Counted from the first letter of the stretch, positions 1 through 11,687 are shown. The stretch: 49,555 bases of DNA from Pseudomonadota bacterium (GCA_017881185.1 JADGRE010000014.1:1-49555); one strand, 5' to 3'. Numbers and translations are program-made. The notes: a model not told the origin generated them from the letters alone.

Positions 1-1002
<1,002 letters not shown>

Positions 1003-1197
1003 ATTCTAAGGCAAACGTCGTACAAATTTGAGACCAGGGTTGGGAGCAAGGTCGCCCCAGCCCGTAGGTGGCGTCAACGCGAGTTGCGTCACAAACGAGT
1101 CAAATGCGGCACTCGAGAACGGAAAGCTCGTGACACAACGCGTGTCACTGGTGAGGTGACAAAACACCGCCGTTCTCTAGAAGAGCTCTCGAAAGTT
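1003..1197 (+). other. 23S-5S internal transcribed spacer
   Basis: This spacer of about 195 bp links 23S and 5S rRNA. It has no cloverleaf, no TTCGA T-loop signature and no convincing open reading frame, so I see no tRNA here. It is presumably processed out of the rRNA precursor. Confidence 0.7.
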
Positions 1198-1314
1198 TTC
1201 GGTGGCAATGTCGAAGTGGTCATACCCGATCCCATCCCGAACTCGGAAGTCAAGCACTTCAGAGCCAATGGTACTGCGCGGGGAACTGCGTGGGAGAGTA
1301 GGACGCCGCCGGAA
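1198..1314 (+). rRNA. rrf: 5S ribosomal RNA
   Basis: A complete 5S rRNA of about 117 nt. The 5' end TTCGGTGGC pairs with the 3' end GCCGCCGGAA to form helix I. Between them lie the conserved loop segment CCCGATCCCATCCCGAACTC (about 1227-1246) and the GGGAGAGTAGG segment near 1292-1302. Its 3' portion (from 1287) is repeated 84 bp downstream, see the repeat entries. Exact termini are judged from pairing and may be off by a few bases. Confidence 0.95.
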
Positions 1315-1323
1315 TTAATAATG

Positions 1324-1355
1324 AAAGCCCCGCATGGCAACATGCGGGGCTTTTT
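1324..1355 (+). terminator. rRNA operon intrinsic terminator, copy 1
   Basis: A 13-bp perfect stem (1324-1336 with 1341-1353) closed by a GCAA tetraloop and followed by a T run (1351-1355). It sits directly after the 5S gene and is a textbook rho-independent terminator for the rRNA operon. Confidence 0.93.
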
Positions 1356-1407
1356 CTATTCGCGGTGAAGTGCGTGGGAGAGTAGGACGCCGCCGGAATT
1401 AATAATG

Positions 1408-1439
1408 AAAGCCCCGCATGGCAACATGCGGGGCTTTTT
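1408..1439 (+). terminator. rRNA operon intrinsic terminator, copy 2
   Basis: Exact second copy of the stem, GCAA loop and T run, 84 bp downstream of copy 1, carried inside a duplicated segment that also includes the last 28 nt or so of the 5S gene. Together the copies form a tandem terminator. Confidence 0.92.
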
Positions 1440-1584
1440 CTATGTGTCTACAGTGGACACACGAGCGCGCGATCCGGGCGGAAACAGTCGCATTTTCTGG
1501 CTCCGGAGTGCTTCACTCTCTGCCAGAACCAGGGATACTTGGTGGCTTGAGGAGCCGCGCTTTCCCCTGCTTCGCCAGCGAGCA

Positions 1585-3963
1585 TTGAAGATTCGTCCTG
1601 CGATCATTCGCGGGGTAGTGGTCGGTGTCCTGATTGTCACGGCCGGCGGCGTTGCGTTCCTGTTGTGGCTGCCGAGCGGAGTGAGCGCGGGCTTGGCAGC
1701 GTTTGCCGAGCAGCGCGCCGGGCTGCAGCTGACGGTGGGCGCGGTTTCGGTTGGGCTCGGGGAGGTGGAGCTGCAGGATCTGCGGCTCGCAAGCCCGGCG
1801 GGACCCGGAGTCGAGATAGCAATCACCCGCACCCGGGTGCGGGCCGGCCTTTGGGGTGTATTGCTCCACGGCGTGCGCGGTGTGCAGAGCGTGGACGCCA
1901 GCCAGGTTCGTGCCGAGATCGACGTTTCGAGTGCGGCTTTCCAGGCTCTGCGCACGAAGCTGGCCGCAGGGGCGCCGAAAGCGCAACGGGCTGGCCCAGC
2001 CGGGCAGCTCGTGCTGCATGCTGGAGATATCAGCGTGCGGGTACGCGCGGGTCGACGATTGCTCGTGTCGGCCGATGGTGTGGATGCGCAGTCCGACGCG
2101 CAGGGCGCACGGGTCGAGGTCAAGCAGGCGCAGCTCGGTGACAAGGGCGTGGGCTCTGTGTCGGGCGTCTTGCACGGGCTTCACCTCTTGGCCGAGCGCG
2201 GCTCGCGCCTGCAGCTGCGTCGTTTCGTGGTCGATGACGCCGCGTTCGAGCTCGGGCCCAAGGCGGACGACGGATCGGACACCAAGGCCGTTGCTGCCAC
2301 GGGGTCGCCGCAGGTACCCGTTGCCGTGCCGGGGACACCGGCACCTGCGTCCAACGGTTCGTCGACAGCGCTGTCCTCGCTGATGGCTCGCCTGGCGCAG
2401 GGCGCACAGCTCGAGCTCAAGCACGTCGACGTGCAGACGCGCTCGCCGGCAGGTCTCTCTCCGCTCTTGCGCGCTGTTCACGTCGAGATCCGTCAGCGGG
2501 ACGAGCGACAGCTGCAACTGATGGTGCAGGGTGCGGCGCACGGCGGCGGAAAGATCGACGCAGATCTACGCGTTTGGCCCACGGAGCTGCGCGCCGACGG
2601 CAACGTTGCGTTGTCGAGCTTGCCGCTTGGTTTGATCGCGCCGCTCTTGCCTTCGGTGCCCTGGTACGAGCCGGAGCACAGCACGCTCGATGCCGAGCTC
2701 ACGATGCACACGGAGAGCGACAAACGCATCGCGCTCTCTGGACGCGCTGCGCTGCGGGATGCGGCGCTGTTCTCTCCCAAGCTTGCAGCCGACGTCGTTG
2801 GCGACATCAATTTCAGCCTGCAGGGCAGCGGCAGTTTCTTCCCATCGCAGCGGCGGCTCGAGATCGACGAGGGGCACCTCCAGCTCGGCAAGTCCAAGGT
2901 GGATCTCCACGGTGCAGTGGAGTTGGCTGCGGACCATTACACCTTCGACCTCAGCGCCGACTTGCCGCGTACCCCGTGTACGGATGCCGTGCGCTCCATA
3001 CCCAACGATCTACTCGGCGATCTCGCGCTCGCGCAGTGGACGGGCTGGCTCGCGGGGCACGTGGTGTTCCAGGCGGATTCGCGGCAGCTGGACAAGACGG
3101 TGCTCAAGCTGGACGTCACCGATCGTTGCGAGTTCACGTCGGTGCCCGCGATGGCCGATCTGCGGCGCTTTCAGCAGCCGTTCACGCAGAGCGTGGAAGA
3201 GCCCGATGGCACGATCTTCCAGATGGAGACTGGCCCCGGCACCGAGGCCTGGACGGGTATCGATGCGATCTCGCCGTTTCTGATCTACGCCGTGCTGGCG
3301 CACGAAGATCCGCAGTTCTTCAACCACCACGGTTTTTCGCCGGCCCACATTCGCGATGCGCTGGTGCGCAACCTGCGCGAGGGGCGTTACGTGCTGGGCG
3401 CGAGCACCATTACGATGCAGCTCGTGAAGAACGTGTTCCTCCGGCGCGAAAAGACGCTCGCGCGCAAGATTCAGGAAGTCTTGCTCACCTGGTGGATCGA
3501 GCGTGTGTTCCCGAAGCGCGATGGTCTCGAGCTGTACCTGAACGTCATCGAGTACGGGCCGAGCGTGTATGGCATTCGCAACGCTGCGAAGCACTACTTC
3601 AACCGCTTGCCATCGGAGCTTTCCCCGGCGGAGTCGGTGTTTCTCGCCACGATCTTGCCCAATCCCAAGCGGTACCACTCGTTCTTCGAGCGTGGAGCGT
3701 TGTCTGCGGGCTGGGTCGGCCAGATGCGCACGATGTTGCAGCGCTTGCGCGCGCGCGGTTTCTACACCAAAGAGGCGGCGGACTACGGGCTCGGCGAGCT
3801 CGAGCATTTCACGTTCACGCCAGAGGGTACGCCGGCCCCGCCGCGCGCCATTCCGGGCGGCACCGCGCCGCTGCCGTACGTCGTTGGTGCGCCCGCTCCC
3901 CACGCCGACGAGCACGACGACTCGATGGACAGCCGGGAGCCGGCGGCGGACGGCTACGATTGA
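1585..3963 (+). CDS. AsmA-like / GT51 biosynthetic peptidoglycan glycosyltransferase
   Basis: Predicted 792-residue, single-span inner-membrane protein with an AsmA-like periplasmic region (about 35-500) and a C-terminal GT51 glycosyltransferase (about 545-715), which would polymerise lipid II into glycan strands. GT51 motifs are all present: HEDPQFFNHHG with the catalytic Glu (about 572), GASTITMQL (about 604), RKIQEVLL (about 625) and ELYLNVIEYG (about 648). No transpeptidase domain follows, so it is not a class A PBP but is much longer than MtgA. The frame is open from 1405, inside the duplicated rRNA terminator, so I chose TTG 1585, which gives a Lys/Arg start and the membrane segment VVVGVLIVTAGGVAFLLWLP. 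The start is uncertain because no clear ribosome site is seen. The C-terminal tail is Pro-rich. Confidence 0.85.
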   Translation: MKIRPAIIRGVVVGVLIVTAGGVAFLLWLPSGVSAGLAAFAEQRAGLQLTVGAVSVGLGEVELQDLRLASPAGPGVEIAITRTRVRAGLWGVLLHGVRGVQSVDASQVRAEIDVSSAAFQALRTKLAAGAPKAQRAGPAGQLVLHAGDISVRVRAGRRLLVSADGVDAQSDAQGARVEVKQAQLGDKGVGSVSGVLHGLHLLAERGSRLQLRRFVVDDAAFELGPKADDGSDTKAVAATGSPQVPVAVPGTPAPASNGSSTALSSLMARLAQGAQLELKHVDVQTRSPAGLSPLLRAVHVEIRQRDERQLQLMVQGAAHGGGKIDADLRVWPTELRADGNVALSSLPLGLIAPLLPSVPWYEPEHSTLDAELTMHTESDKRIALSGRAALRDAALFSPKLAADVVGDINFSLQGSGSFFPSQRRLEIDEGHLQLGKSKVDLHGAVELAADHYTFDLSADLPRTPCTDAVRSIPNDLLGDLALAQWTGWLAGHVVFQADSRQLDKTVLKLDVTDRCEFTSVPAMADLRRFQQPFTQSVEEPDGTIFQMETGPGTEAWTGIDAISPFLIYAVLAHEDPQFFNHHGFSPAHIRDALVRNLREGRYVLGASTITMQLVKNVFLRREKTLARKIQEVLLTWWIERVFPKRDGLELYLNVIEYGPSVYGIRNAAKHYFNRLPSELSPAESVFLATILPNPKRYHSFFERGALSAGWVGQMRTMLQRLRARGFYTKEAADYGLGELEHFTFTPEGTPAPPRAIPGGTAPLPYVVGAPAPHADEHDDSMDSREPAADGYD

Positions 3964-4106
3964 GCCGCGTGAATCGTGGGGCCGCGCGCGTGTACCCCCG
4001 CGCTTGTCGTGTTCTGCCTCCGAGGTTGCCAGTGGACCGCGCAGTTCGTTAGCTTGCGGTCGCAGCATCCACCGGCCGCTTGGCCGACAACAACACAGGT
4101 GAAGAC

Positions 4107-5129
4107 ATGAGCACGCGCGTAACTCAGGGTTGGGGCGGACCGCTGCGCGGTGTCGCGGTCGCAAGTCTTTGGCTCGCGGCAGCCTGCGGCGGGCAAGAGC
4201 CCGCGCTAGAGGCGCCCACTCCCGCTGCGACCGAAGCCACCCAGCCCGCACCCGTTGCAGCTGCGCCTGCACCCGTAGCTGCGCCTGCACCTGTTGCGCC
4301 GCCGCCCGCACCCGATCCCAACGCACCCATCATCGTGAAGGACGGCATTCAGACGCCGGAGTCGGTGCTCTATGACGCTGCAGCTGACATGTATCTGGTC
4401 AGCAATATCAATGGCTCGCCGGTGGCGGCCGACGACAACGGTTTCATCTCGAAGATCGATCCCGAGGGCAAGATCGTGGAGCTGAAGTGGATCGATGGCG
4501 CCAAGGACAACGTGAAGCTGAGCGCTCCCAAGGGCATGGCGATCGCCGGGGGCGTGCTCTACGTCTCGGACATCGATACCGTGCGCGAGTTCGACGCAAA
4601 GACCGGTGAGCCCAAGGGCGAGATCGCAATCAAGGGAGCCTCGTTCTTGAACGACATTTCCGCAGCGGCAGACGGCACCATCTACGTGACCGACAGCGGC
4701 CTCAAGATGGGTCAAGCCGGCCTCGAGTCCGATGGCAACGACGCCGTCTACAAGATCGTCAAGGGCAAGGTGAAGCCCGTGATCAAGGGCAAGGATCTCA
4801 AGGGCCCCAACGGCGTGCTCGCGGACGAGACGGGCGTGTGGGTCGTGACCTTCGGTGCGAACGAGCTGTACAACGTGAAATCCGGCAAGAAGACCGACAT
4901 GAAGAGCCTACCCAAGGGCGGGCTCGATGGCATCGTGAAGACCAACGACGGCAAGCTGCTCATCTCGAGCTGGGAGAGCAAACAGGTCTTCAAGGGATCG
5001 CCCAAGGAAGACTTCACCGCGCTCGTGTCGGACGTCAGCTCGCCGGCCGACATCGGTTACGACAGCAAGCGCAACCGCGTGCTGGTGCCGCAGTTCATGG
5101 AGAATGCGGTCTTCATCAAGCCGCTCTGA
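4107..5129 (+). CDS. SMP-30/gluconolactonase-like beta-propeller lipoprotein
   Basis: A 340-residue predicted lipoprotein: signal peptide, then lipobox LAAAC (Cys about 29), then an Ala/Pro linker to about residue 72, then a six-bladed propeller-like region. Repeated blade motifs are seen, for example FLNDISAAADGTIYVTDSG, GPNGVLADETGVWVVTFG and GLDGIVKTNDGKLLISSW. Such domains resemble SMP-30/LRE hydrolases, but I cannot identify a substrate or confirm the metal ligands, so an enzymatic role is not claimed. ATG 4107 is preferred over TTG 4080 because AGGTGAAG lies just upstream and the signal peptide follows directly. It is monocistronic, convergent with the next gene across 37 bp. Confidence 0.85.
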   Translation: MSTRVTQGWGGPLRGVAVASLWLAAACGGQEPALEAPTPAATEATQPAPVAAAPAPVAAPAPVAPPPAPDPNAPIIVKDGIQTPESVLYDAAADMYLVSNINGSPVAADDNGFISKIDPEGKIVELKWIDGAKDNVKLSAPKGMAIAGGVLYVSDIDTVREFDAKTGEPKGEIAIKGASFLNDISAAADGTIYVTDSGLKMGQAGLESDGNDAVYKIVKGKVKPVIKGKDLKGPNGVLADETGVWVVTFGANELYNVKSGKKTDMKSLPKGGLDGIVKTNDGKLLISSWESKQVFKGSPKEDFTALVSDVSSPADIGYDSKRNRVLVPQFMENAVFIKPL

Positions 5130-5166
5130 AGCGTGGCGGGTGTGTGATGCGCACAATACGCGCGCG

Positions 5167-7047
5167 TCAATCGATGCCCTTGCGGATGCGGTGTTGTTGC
5201 AGTGGGTCGTGCGCGCTGGTGTCGAGCGCACGGCTCACTTGCACACCCTGCAGCGCGACGAAGTGCTCGCCGCCATCGGTGGACTCGATGGCGAGTAGAT
5301 CGTTGCCTTCGCGCGCCGCGAGCACCACGCGCGCGCCGTCGTGCGCGAGCACGGGCACGCCGCAGAAGCCGCCGAACGGGTCCCAGCAAGTTGCTGGTGT
5401 CTGCGCCGGGGCTTGCACCTTGCCCTGCAGATCCGTGCGCAACACGCGGATCTCGCGGGCGCTGCCCGTGCCGCTCCACGCCACGAGCGTAGAGTTGCTC
5501 AACGTCAGCGCCGAGAAGCTCGCGACTTGCTCGCCGAGTTGCGTGCGCGCTGCGCAGTGGCCGTCGGCGCTGCAGGTCGTCATCCCGAGGGTGGCGTCCG
5601 CGCCCAGGGTCCAAAGCTGACTGCCGTGGCCGTCGCACGACAGGCGCACGCGATCGAGTGCCGCGTTTTCCGCGTGCAGCGGGGCGTCGACGGTCTGCGC
5701 TACGATGTCACTTGCAACGACGCCGCCATCAGCAGCAAGACGCGCGACGCGATAGCCGTCATGCGATCCGTACGCGACCCAGTGTACGTCGGCCGCCGTG
5801 CATGACAGCACCCAGGGCGCCTCGCCCGGGACCTGTGGCAGCGTGATGTCCGACGCGACCGGCGCCACGTGCACCACATGCGCGGTGACCTGGCCGTACA
5901 GTGCGCCTGCATAGACGACGCCAGGTGATTCGTTGTTCGTCAAGACAGCGCTGCAGCCCGCGCATGCCGCCGCCACCGGCCAGCTCTGCTCTGGCTGCAC
6001 GGGCGGAGCGTCCGCCACGGGCTTCACCGTCTTGTCCAAGCGGAAGCGCCGCAACTCGATGCCGCTGCCGTCTTGCGTGAGCGCGAGTAGATCCACCCGT
6101 CCGGCTGGGTCCACGCGCAGTGAACGATCGACGCGCTGTGCGGGGTGTCCCGCGAGCCACTGCGGCGTGGGCAGCTCCACGCCGCCCTTGTCGTAAGCGG
6201 CCAGACCGGTCGCGCGCCGGGCACAGTGGTCGTCGCGTTCGAGGCAACGCGCTTGCGGCGTGGCCCACACGAGGTATGGGTCGCTGCCGGCACGCACTAC
6301 CGCACGCACCAGGCTCGTGCGCTTGACGCGGTCGCGGTCGATCTTTCCGGCGTCCACGCGCAGCCACGAAGCGCCGCGTCCGTCGAGCGCTACGGCCTCA
6401 AGGGTGCTGGCTACCACCAGCAGATCGAGTGTGGAAGTCTCCGCCGCCATCAGCGGCAGGCGGGCAGGTGGGCTCAGCTTGGCCGGCTCCTTGAAGCGCA
6501 GTGCGTAGTCGTCGATGTCGGCCTCGGCGCCGGCCGCTTTCGCCATCAACGTGAGCGCCGCCTGCAGCTTGGCCAGCGCCAGCAGCGGTCGACTCGGCAC
6601 ACGCGCGCTGCCCATGCGCCGGGCGCGGTGCAGCATCGCGAGCTCGCCGTCGAGCAGCTTGACCACGGCGCGCACGTCGACCCCCGCCTCTTTCACCGCA
6701 GGCCACAGGAAGATGGCATCGGGCGCTGCGAGCTCGTGCAAGCGCTTGCGACAGCCGAGCGGCCACTGACTGGAAGCGAAGAGCACGTTGCTCGCGTAGT
6801 GATCGCGCTCCTGGTCGGGCAGCCCGAGGCCCGGCCTGCTGGGGATCTCTCCGCCGAGCAAGCATTGCGTGAAGCGTGCAAACGCCGGGCGCTCGGCACG
6901 CGCGATCTCGCGGCCGCGCCAGTACGGCACACCGAGCAGCAGGATGGCCATGGCCAAGTTGGCGCCCAGCGTGAACAGAATGGGCCGCAAGTTCGGCCGG
7001 AAGCTGTTGGCGACCTCTTGGGCCTCGAGCTCTGAGGGTTGCTTCAC
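5167..7047 (-). CDS. Hypothetical membrane-anchored protein
   Basis: A 626-residue protein starting at GTG 7047. A short cytoplasmic N-terminus (about 20 residues) is followed by one membrane span (LFTLGANLAMAILLLGVPYW), and the rest should be extracytoplasmic. The C-terminal two thirds look like repeated beta strands of a propeller type (WVLSCTAADVHWVAYGSHDG, RVRLSCDGHGSQLWTLGADA), with several Cys pairs such as CAGC and CSADGHC. I do not recognise a family and assign no function. It starts 3 bp after the stop of the shortened acyl-CoA dehydrogenase and is the last gene of the acs transcription unit. Confidence 0.75.
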   Translation of the reverse strand: MKQPSELEAQEVANSFRPNLRPILFTLGANLAMAILLLGVPYWRGREIARAERPAFARFTQCLLGGEIPSRPGLGLPDQERDHYASNVLFASSQWPLGCRKRLHELAAPDAIFLWPAVKEAGVDVRAVVKLLDGELAMLHRARRMGSARVPSRPLLALAKLQAALTLMAKAAGAEADIDDYALRFKEPAKLSPPARLPLMAAETSTLDLLVVASTLEAVALDGRGASWLRVDAGKIDRDRVKRTSLVRAVVRAGSDPYLVWATPQARCLERDDHCARRATGLAAYDKGGVELPTPQWLAGHPAQRVDRSLRVDPAGRVDLLALTQDGSGIELRRFRLDKTVKPVADAPPVQPEQSWPVAAACAGCSAVLTNNESPGVVYAGALYGQVTAHVVHVAPVASDITLPQVPGEAPWVLSCTAADVHWVAYGSHDGYRVARLAADGGVVASDIVAQTVDAPLHAENAALDRVRLSCDGHGSQLWTLGADATLGMTTCSADGHCAARTQLGEQVASFSALTLSNSTLVAWSGTGSAREIRVLRTDLQGKVQAPAQTPATCWDPFGGFCGVPVLAHDGARVVLAAREGNDLLAIESTDGGEHFVALQGVQVSRALDTSAHDPLQQHRIRKGID

Positions 7048-7050
7048 GCG

Positions 7051-7719
7051 TTACCCCTGTCGCAGCCCGAGCGCGTACTCGGCGATGAGTTTCTGGTGCA
7101 GCTCGCTCGTGCCTTCGCCTTGCGTGCGCTTGGGATCCACCAGGAATGCTGTAACGCCACGTTGCTGCAGTGCGCGGTCGAGGGTCGCCACGACGAAGAA
7201 CAGGCCCGCTTGGCTGGCGTGCGAGATGAACACCTTGCTGCCATCGAGCACATAGCCGCCGCTCACGCGCGTGGCAGTGGTCTGCATGCTCGCCAGATCG
7301 GTGCCTCCGCCAGGCTCGGTGAGACCGGCGGAAGCCAGGCATCTGCCGCTGGCGATCTTCGGTAGCCAGGTCTGCTTCTGTGCTTCGCTGCCGCGGCTCA
7401 GGATGGCGTGCGCCGCGAGCGAGTTGCTGACCGATATCACCGAGGCGAGCACCCAGTCGATGCGCGCGATCTCCTCGCACACGATCCCGTAGCTCGTGAC
7501 GTCCGAGAACGACCCGCCGTAGCGCGCTGGGATGAGCGGCCCGAGCAAGCCGAGCGGCACGAGCTTCTGCGCCAGCTCGCTCGGGTACTGCCCGGCGCGC
7601 TCGTAGCGCTCCACGTGCGGCAAGAGCTCGCTCTGTGCGAATGCACGCACGGCGCGCCGTACCTGCCGCTGCTCGGGCGTCAGGTCGAAGTCGTTCATGC
7701 GCTGCAAGAGCTCGCTCAT
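7051..7719 (-). pseudogene. Acyl-CoA dehydrogenase with internal deletion
   Basis: The frame encodes 222 residues, while acyl-CoA dehydrogenases are normally about 380. The N-terminal helical domain (1-120) and the start of the beta domain with the flavin-contact motif LASAGLTEPGGGTDLAS (about 127-143) are intact. The sequence then jumps from TAFLVDPKRTQG (about 196) straight to EGTSELHQKLIAEYALG, which matches the extreme C-terminus of the family, where the Glu of YEGT is the catalytic base in medium-chain enzymes. Roughly 150 residues, most of the C-terminal four-helix domain, are missing in frame. The product probably cannot form the normal FAD site or tetramer. ATG 7719 is 11 bp after acs. 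Labelled pseudogene on structure; it may still be translated. Confidence 0.72.
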
Positions 7720-7730
7720 CGCGCGCGCAG

Positions 7731-9683
<1,953 letters not shown>

Positions 9684-9708
9684 GCTCGCTCCTGTAGCGA
9701 CGGCGTTG

Positions 9709-9734
9709 CGCAGGTCGCATACCATAGACCTGCG
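9709..9734. promoter_or_regulatory. Inverted repeat CGCAGGTC-N10-GACCTGCG between divergent genes
   Basis: Two perfect 8-bp arms separated by 10 bp lie in the 88-bp gap between acs (minus) and the plus-strand gene at 9772. Arm and spacer geometry suit a dimeric regulator binding one face of the helix, and the location could control acs, its neighbour, or both. The regulator is unknown. Symmetry is seen, function is inferred. Confidence 0.5.
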
Positions 9735-9771
9735 TTCGTTGGGTAACGCTTGCGATCGCGCCCACGACCCC

Positions 9772-10299
9772 ATGACCGCGCTCGATGACACGCAACGCTT
9801 GCTGCTCACTGCGCTGGTGGACAAATACCGCTGCTTGCGAGAGCTGCGGCAGCGCGCCACCGGCAGCGACGCGAACGAGGCGCGGGCGCAGATGTCGGCG
9901 CTCGCCAAGCGCTTTCCGGGTGCGCTGCGCGAGCTCGATCAACTTCCCATGGCGTTGATCGAGACGCGCCTCGCAGCCCTCTGCGCCGTGCTGGAAGGCC
10001 GCAGCGCGCCGCAGCGCTGGATGCTCTTGCAGTGCGCTTACCACGGGCAGCTGCGTGCAGCGCTGCGCATCAAGCAACAGCTGCGCGCGTATGCTGGCAG
10101 CGCGCCGAGCCTCGAGCTTGCATTGGCCGGCTACCAACCCGCGGCCGACGAACCGGGCGCGGACAGCTTCGACCTCGCCGCCATCCGCAGCATCGCCCGC
10201 CCCGATGCCGGGCGCCTCAACCTCTGGGTGCTCGCTCGGGTCGCCAGCCAGCACGGCACCACGCCCGACGAGGTGCGCCAGGCCCTGTTCCTTCGCTGA
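9772..10299 (+). CDS. Hypothetical protein
   Basis: A 175-residue, Arg/Ala/Leu-rich, largely helical predicted cytoplasmic protein without signal peptide or membrane span. I recognise no family motif. Codon use matches the neighbours (strong G/C at third positions), which supports a real gene. ATG 9772 is chosen because upstream in-frame codons run into acs antisense sequence; no Shine-Dalgarno sequence is visible. It is divergent from acs and shares the palindromic control region. Confidence 0.65.
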   Translation: MTALDDTQRLLLTALVDKYRCLRELRQRATGSDANEARAQMSALAKRFPGALRELDQLPMALIETRLAALCAVLEGRSAPQRWMLLQCAYHGQLRAALRIKQQLRAYAGSAPSLELALAGYQPAADEPGADSFDLAAIRSIARPDAGRLNLWVLARVASQHGTTPDEVRQALFLR

Positions 10300-10308
10300 G
10301 CCGCCTGG

Positions 10309-10353
10309 CATGTCCTGTGCATCTTAATGGGGGGTGGAGTTCCATGTCCTGTG
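10309..10353 (+). repeat. Short direct repeat CATGTCCTGTG (2 copies)
   Basis: An 11-bp word occurs at 10309-10319 and 10343-10353, a 34-bp period, in the gap before the exported unknown gene. It could be a pair of binding sites or chance. Confidence 0.35.
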
Positions 10354-10445
10354 TGGCCTACACCGCCGCCTCACGCCCACGGTTCGTGAGCTGCGCCTCG
10401 GGACTGTGCTTGCTTCGTACATATGCCACTGTTAGCTTCCACGCT

Positions 10446-11612
10446 GTGAAGGGCTTTGCCCAAGCCTTGCGCGGTCAATTGACCCGACTGACGATGCGCC
10501 TGGCGACAGTGGTGGCGCTGGCGCTGGCAATCGTACTGCTCGCGCAATCGGCGCTGGCGCAGGCAGCGCTCGTGGCGACGGGCGTCGATCAGAGCAAGCT
10601 GCCGCCCGAGTCCCACCTGACCCTGCGGCCCAGTGAGGGCCTCGAAGACCTGGCCAGCAAGGTTGCGCGCGTGCTGTCGCTGCGCACGGCTGCGCTCGTG
10701 GAGGTCGGAGCCACCCCGCCGCCCGGGCTGCTGGAGGCCGTTCCGGCTGGACACGTGGCGCTTGCCCGCGAAGACGGCCAGGTGCGCTTGGTGCTCGGGG
10801 CTGCGCTCGGACGCTCGTTCGAGGCGCGGGTCCAGCTCGCCGACGGCCACAGTGATGCCGACGTGCGTTCGGTTGCGCTGGCCGTCGAAGCTCTGCGCGA
10901 CCAAGCGATTGAAGCCCGCGAGCGTCTCGAGGCCTTGCCCCCGACATCGCTGCCGGCAGCTGTCGGACCTGAGGCCTCGCCCGCGCCACCTGGCGTTGCA
11001 CCCGTGCCAACTCGGGTGTCACCGCCGGGTCTGCCGGCGCCACTGGCTCAAACTGACACGGGACCCGGCTTGCGCCCATATGGGGAGGACCAGCTGCTCA
11101 AGCCCATCGTGCCGTTCTTCTTCCTGCGCGCCTACACGGGCGCGTCCACCGAGAGCACGGCGCCACGCATGGGCGTCGGCACGGGAGCCGGTCTGTGCTC
11201 CCTGGGGCATTGCCTGCTGCTCGCGGTCGAGCTGCCGATGCCGTTCGGGCTCGACGCTGGCGGCAACGACATCCGTTATCGCTACACCACTTTCACGGCC
11301 GGTTTTTACACGCACCCCGTGAGCTTCGGGGGCTTCACCCCGGCTGCGAGCCTGAGTTTTCTGTCGCGCGTGGGTCGCTTCGAGCGCGACATGGGCTTGT
11401 CCGGCGTCGGCACCGGCGGCTTGGACACGGATCTGGGCGTGCGCGGCACCCTCGAAGGTGCCTACGCTGTCGCGAAAGCCGTTGATTTGGTTGCGGAAAC
11501 TGGCCTGGACTACGCCCTGGATCGCTTTCGGGTCGGTCGCGGCGACACCATCTATCGCGGTGCGCGGGCGACTCCGTGGATGCAGGCTGCGGTGCGGGTG
11601 CGCGCCTACTAG
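10446..11612 (+). CDS. Exported protein of unknown function, possibly outer-membrane barrel
   Basis: About 388 residues from GTG 10446, or 372 from ATG 10494. Either start gives a signal peptide (ATVVALALAIVLLAQSALAQ, cleavage after AQSALA or nearby). Residues about 40-180 form an alpha/beta region, then an Ala/Pro linker, then a C-terminal part (about 220-388) rich in Gly and alternating hydrophobic strands that ends in VRVRAY, which is compatible with a small outer-membrane beta barrel. GTG 10446 is preferred because TTGCTT-N17-TAGCTT ends 7 nt before it and no ribosome site precedes either codon. It lies 75 bp before the ECF sigma gene on the same strand and may be part of that module. No named family recognised. 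Confidence 0.7.
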   Translation: MKGFAQALRGQLTRLTMRLATVVALALAIVLLAQSALAQAALVATGVDQSKLPPESHLTLRPSEGLEDLASKVARVLSLRTAALVEVGATPPPGLLEAVPAGHVALAREDGQVRLVLGAALGRSFEARVQLADGHSDADVRSVALAVEALRDQAIEARERLEALPPTSLPAAVGPEASPAPPGVAPVPTRVSPPGLPAPLAQTDTGPGLRPYGEDQLLKPIVPFFFLRAYTGASTESTAPRMGVGTGAGLCSLGHCLLLAVELPMPFGLDAGGNDIRYRYTTFTAGFYTHPVSFGGFTPAASLSFLSRVGRFERDMGLSGVGTGGLDTDLGVRGTLEGAYAVAKAVDLVAETGLDYALDRFRVGRGDTIYRGARATPWMQAAVRVRAY

Positions 11613-11687
11613 CCGTTTGTGGTGGCATCCATCAAGGTAACCGGAAATCCGCAGCGGCTCGGACGACCAAGCTGCGAGGATCACTGA

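Larger units (their letters stand above)
1287..1443 (+). repeat. 73-bp direct repeat: 5S 3' end plus terminator, twice
   Basis: Bases 1287-1359 and 1371-1443 are identical over 73 bp and are separated by 11 bp. Each copy contains the 3' end of the 5S gene and the whole terminator. The second copy is therefore a 5S rRNA remnant. The likely origin is a tandem duplication of 5S plus terminator followed by deletion, or unequal recombination between rRNA loci. Mechanism is inference; the identity is seen. Confidence 0.93.

Noticed and set aside
1003-1197. tRNA gene in the 23S-5S spacer
   Set aside because: No cloverleaf, no GGTTCGAATCC-type T arm and no CCA-proximal acceptor pairing could be found.
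1405-1584. N-terminal extension of the GT51 protein to ATG 1405
   Set aside because: That ATG lies just before the stem of the second rRNA terminator, inside the duplicated segment; the extra 60 residues show no signal or domain, so a later start is used.
3010-4326. 438-codon minus-strand frame
   Set aside because: Antisense to the GT51 domain and the propeller lipoprotein, both strongly supported; Arg/Ala/His-rich composition typical of high-GC shadows.
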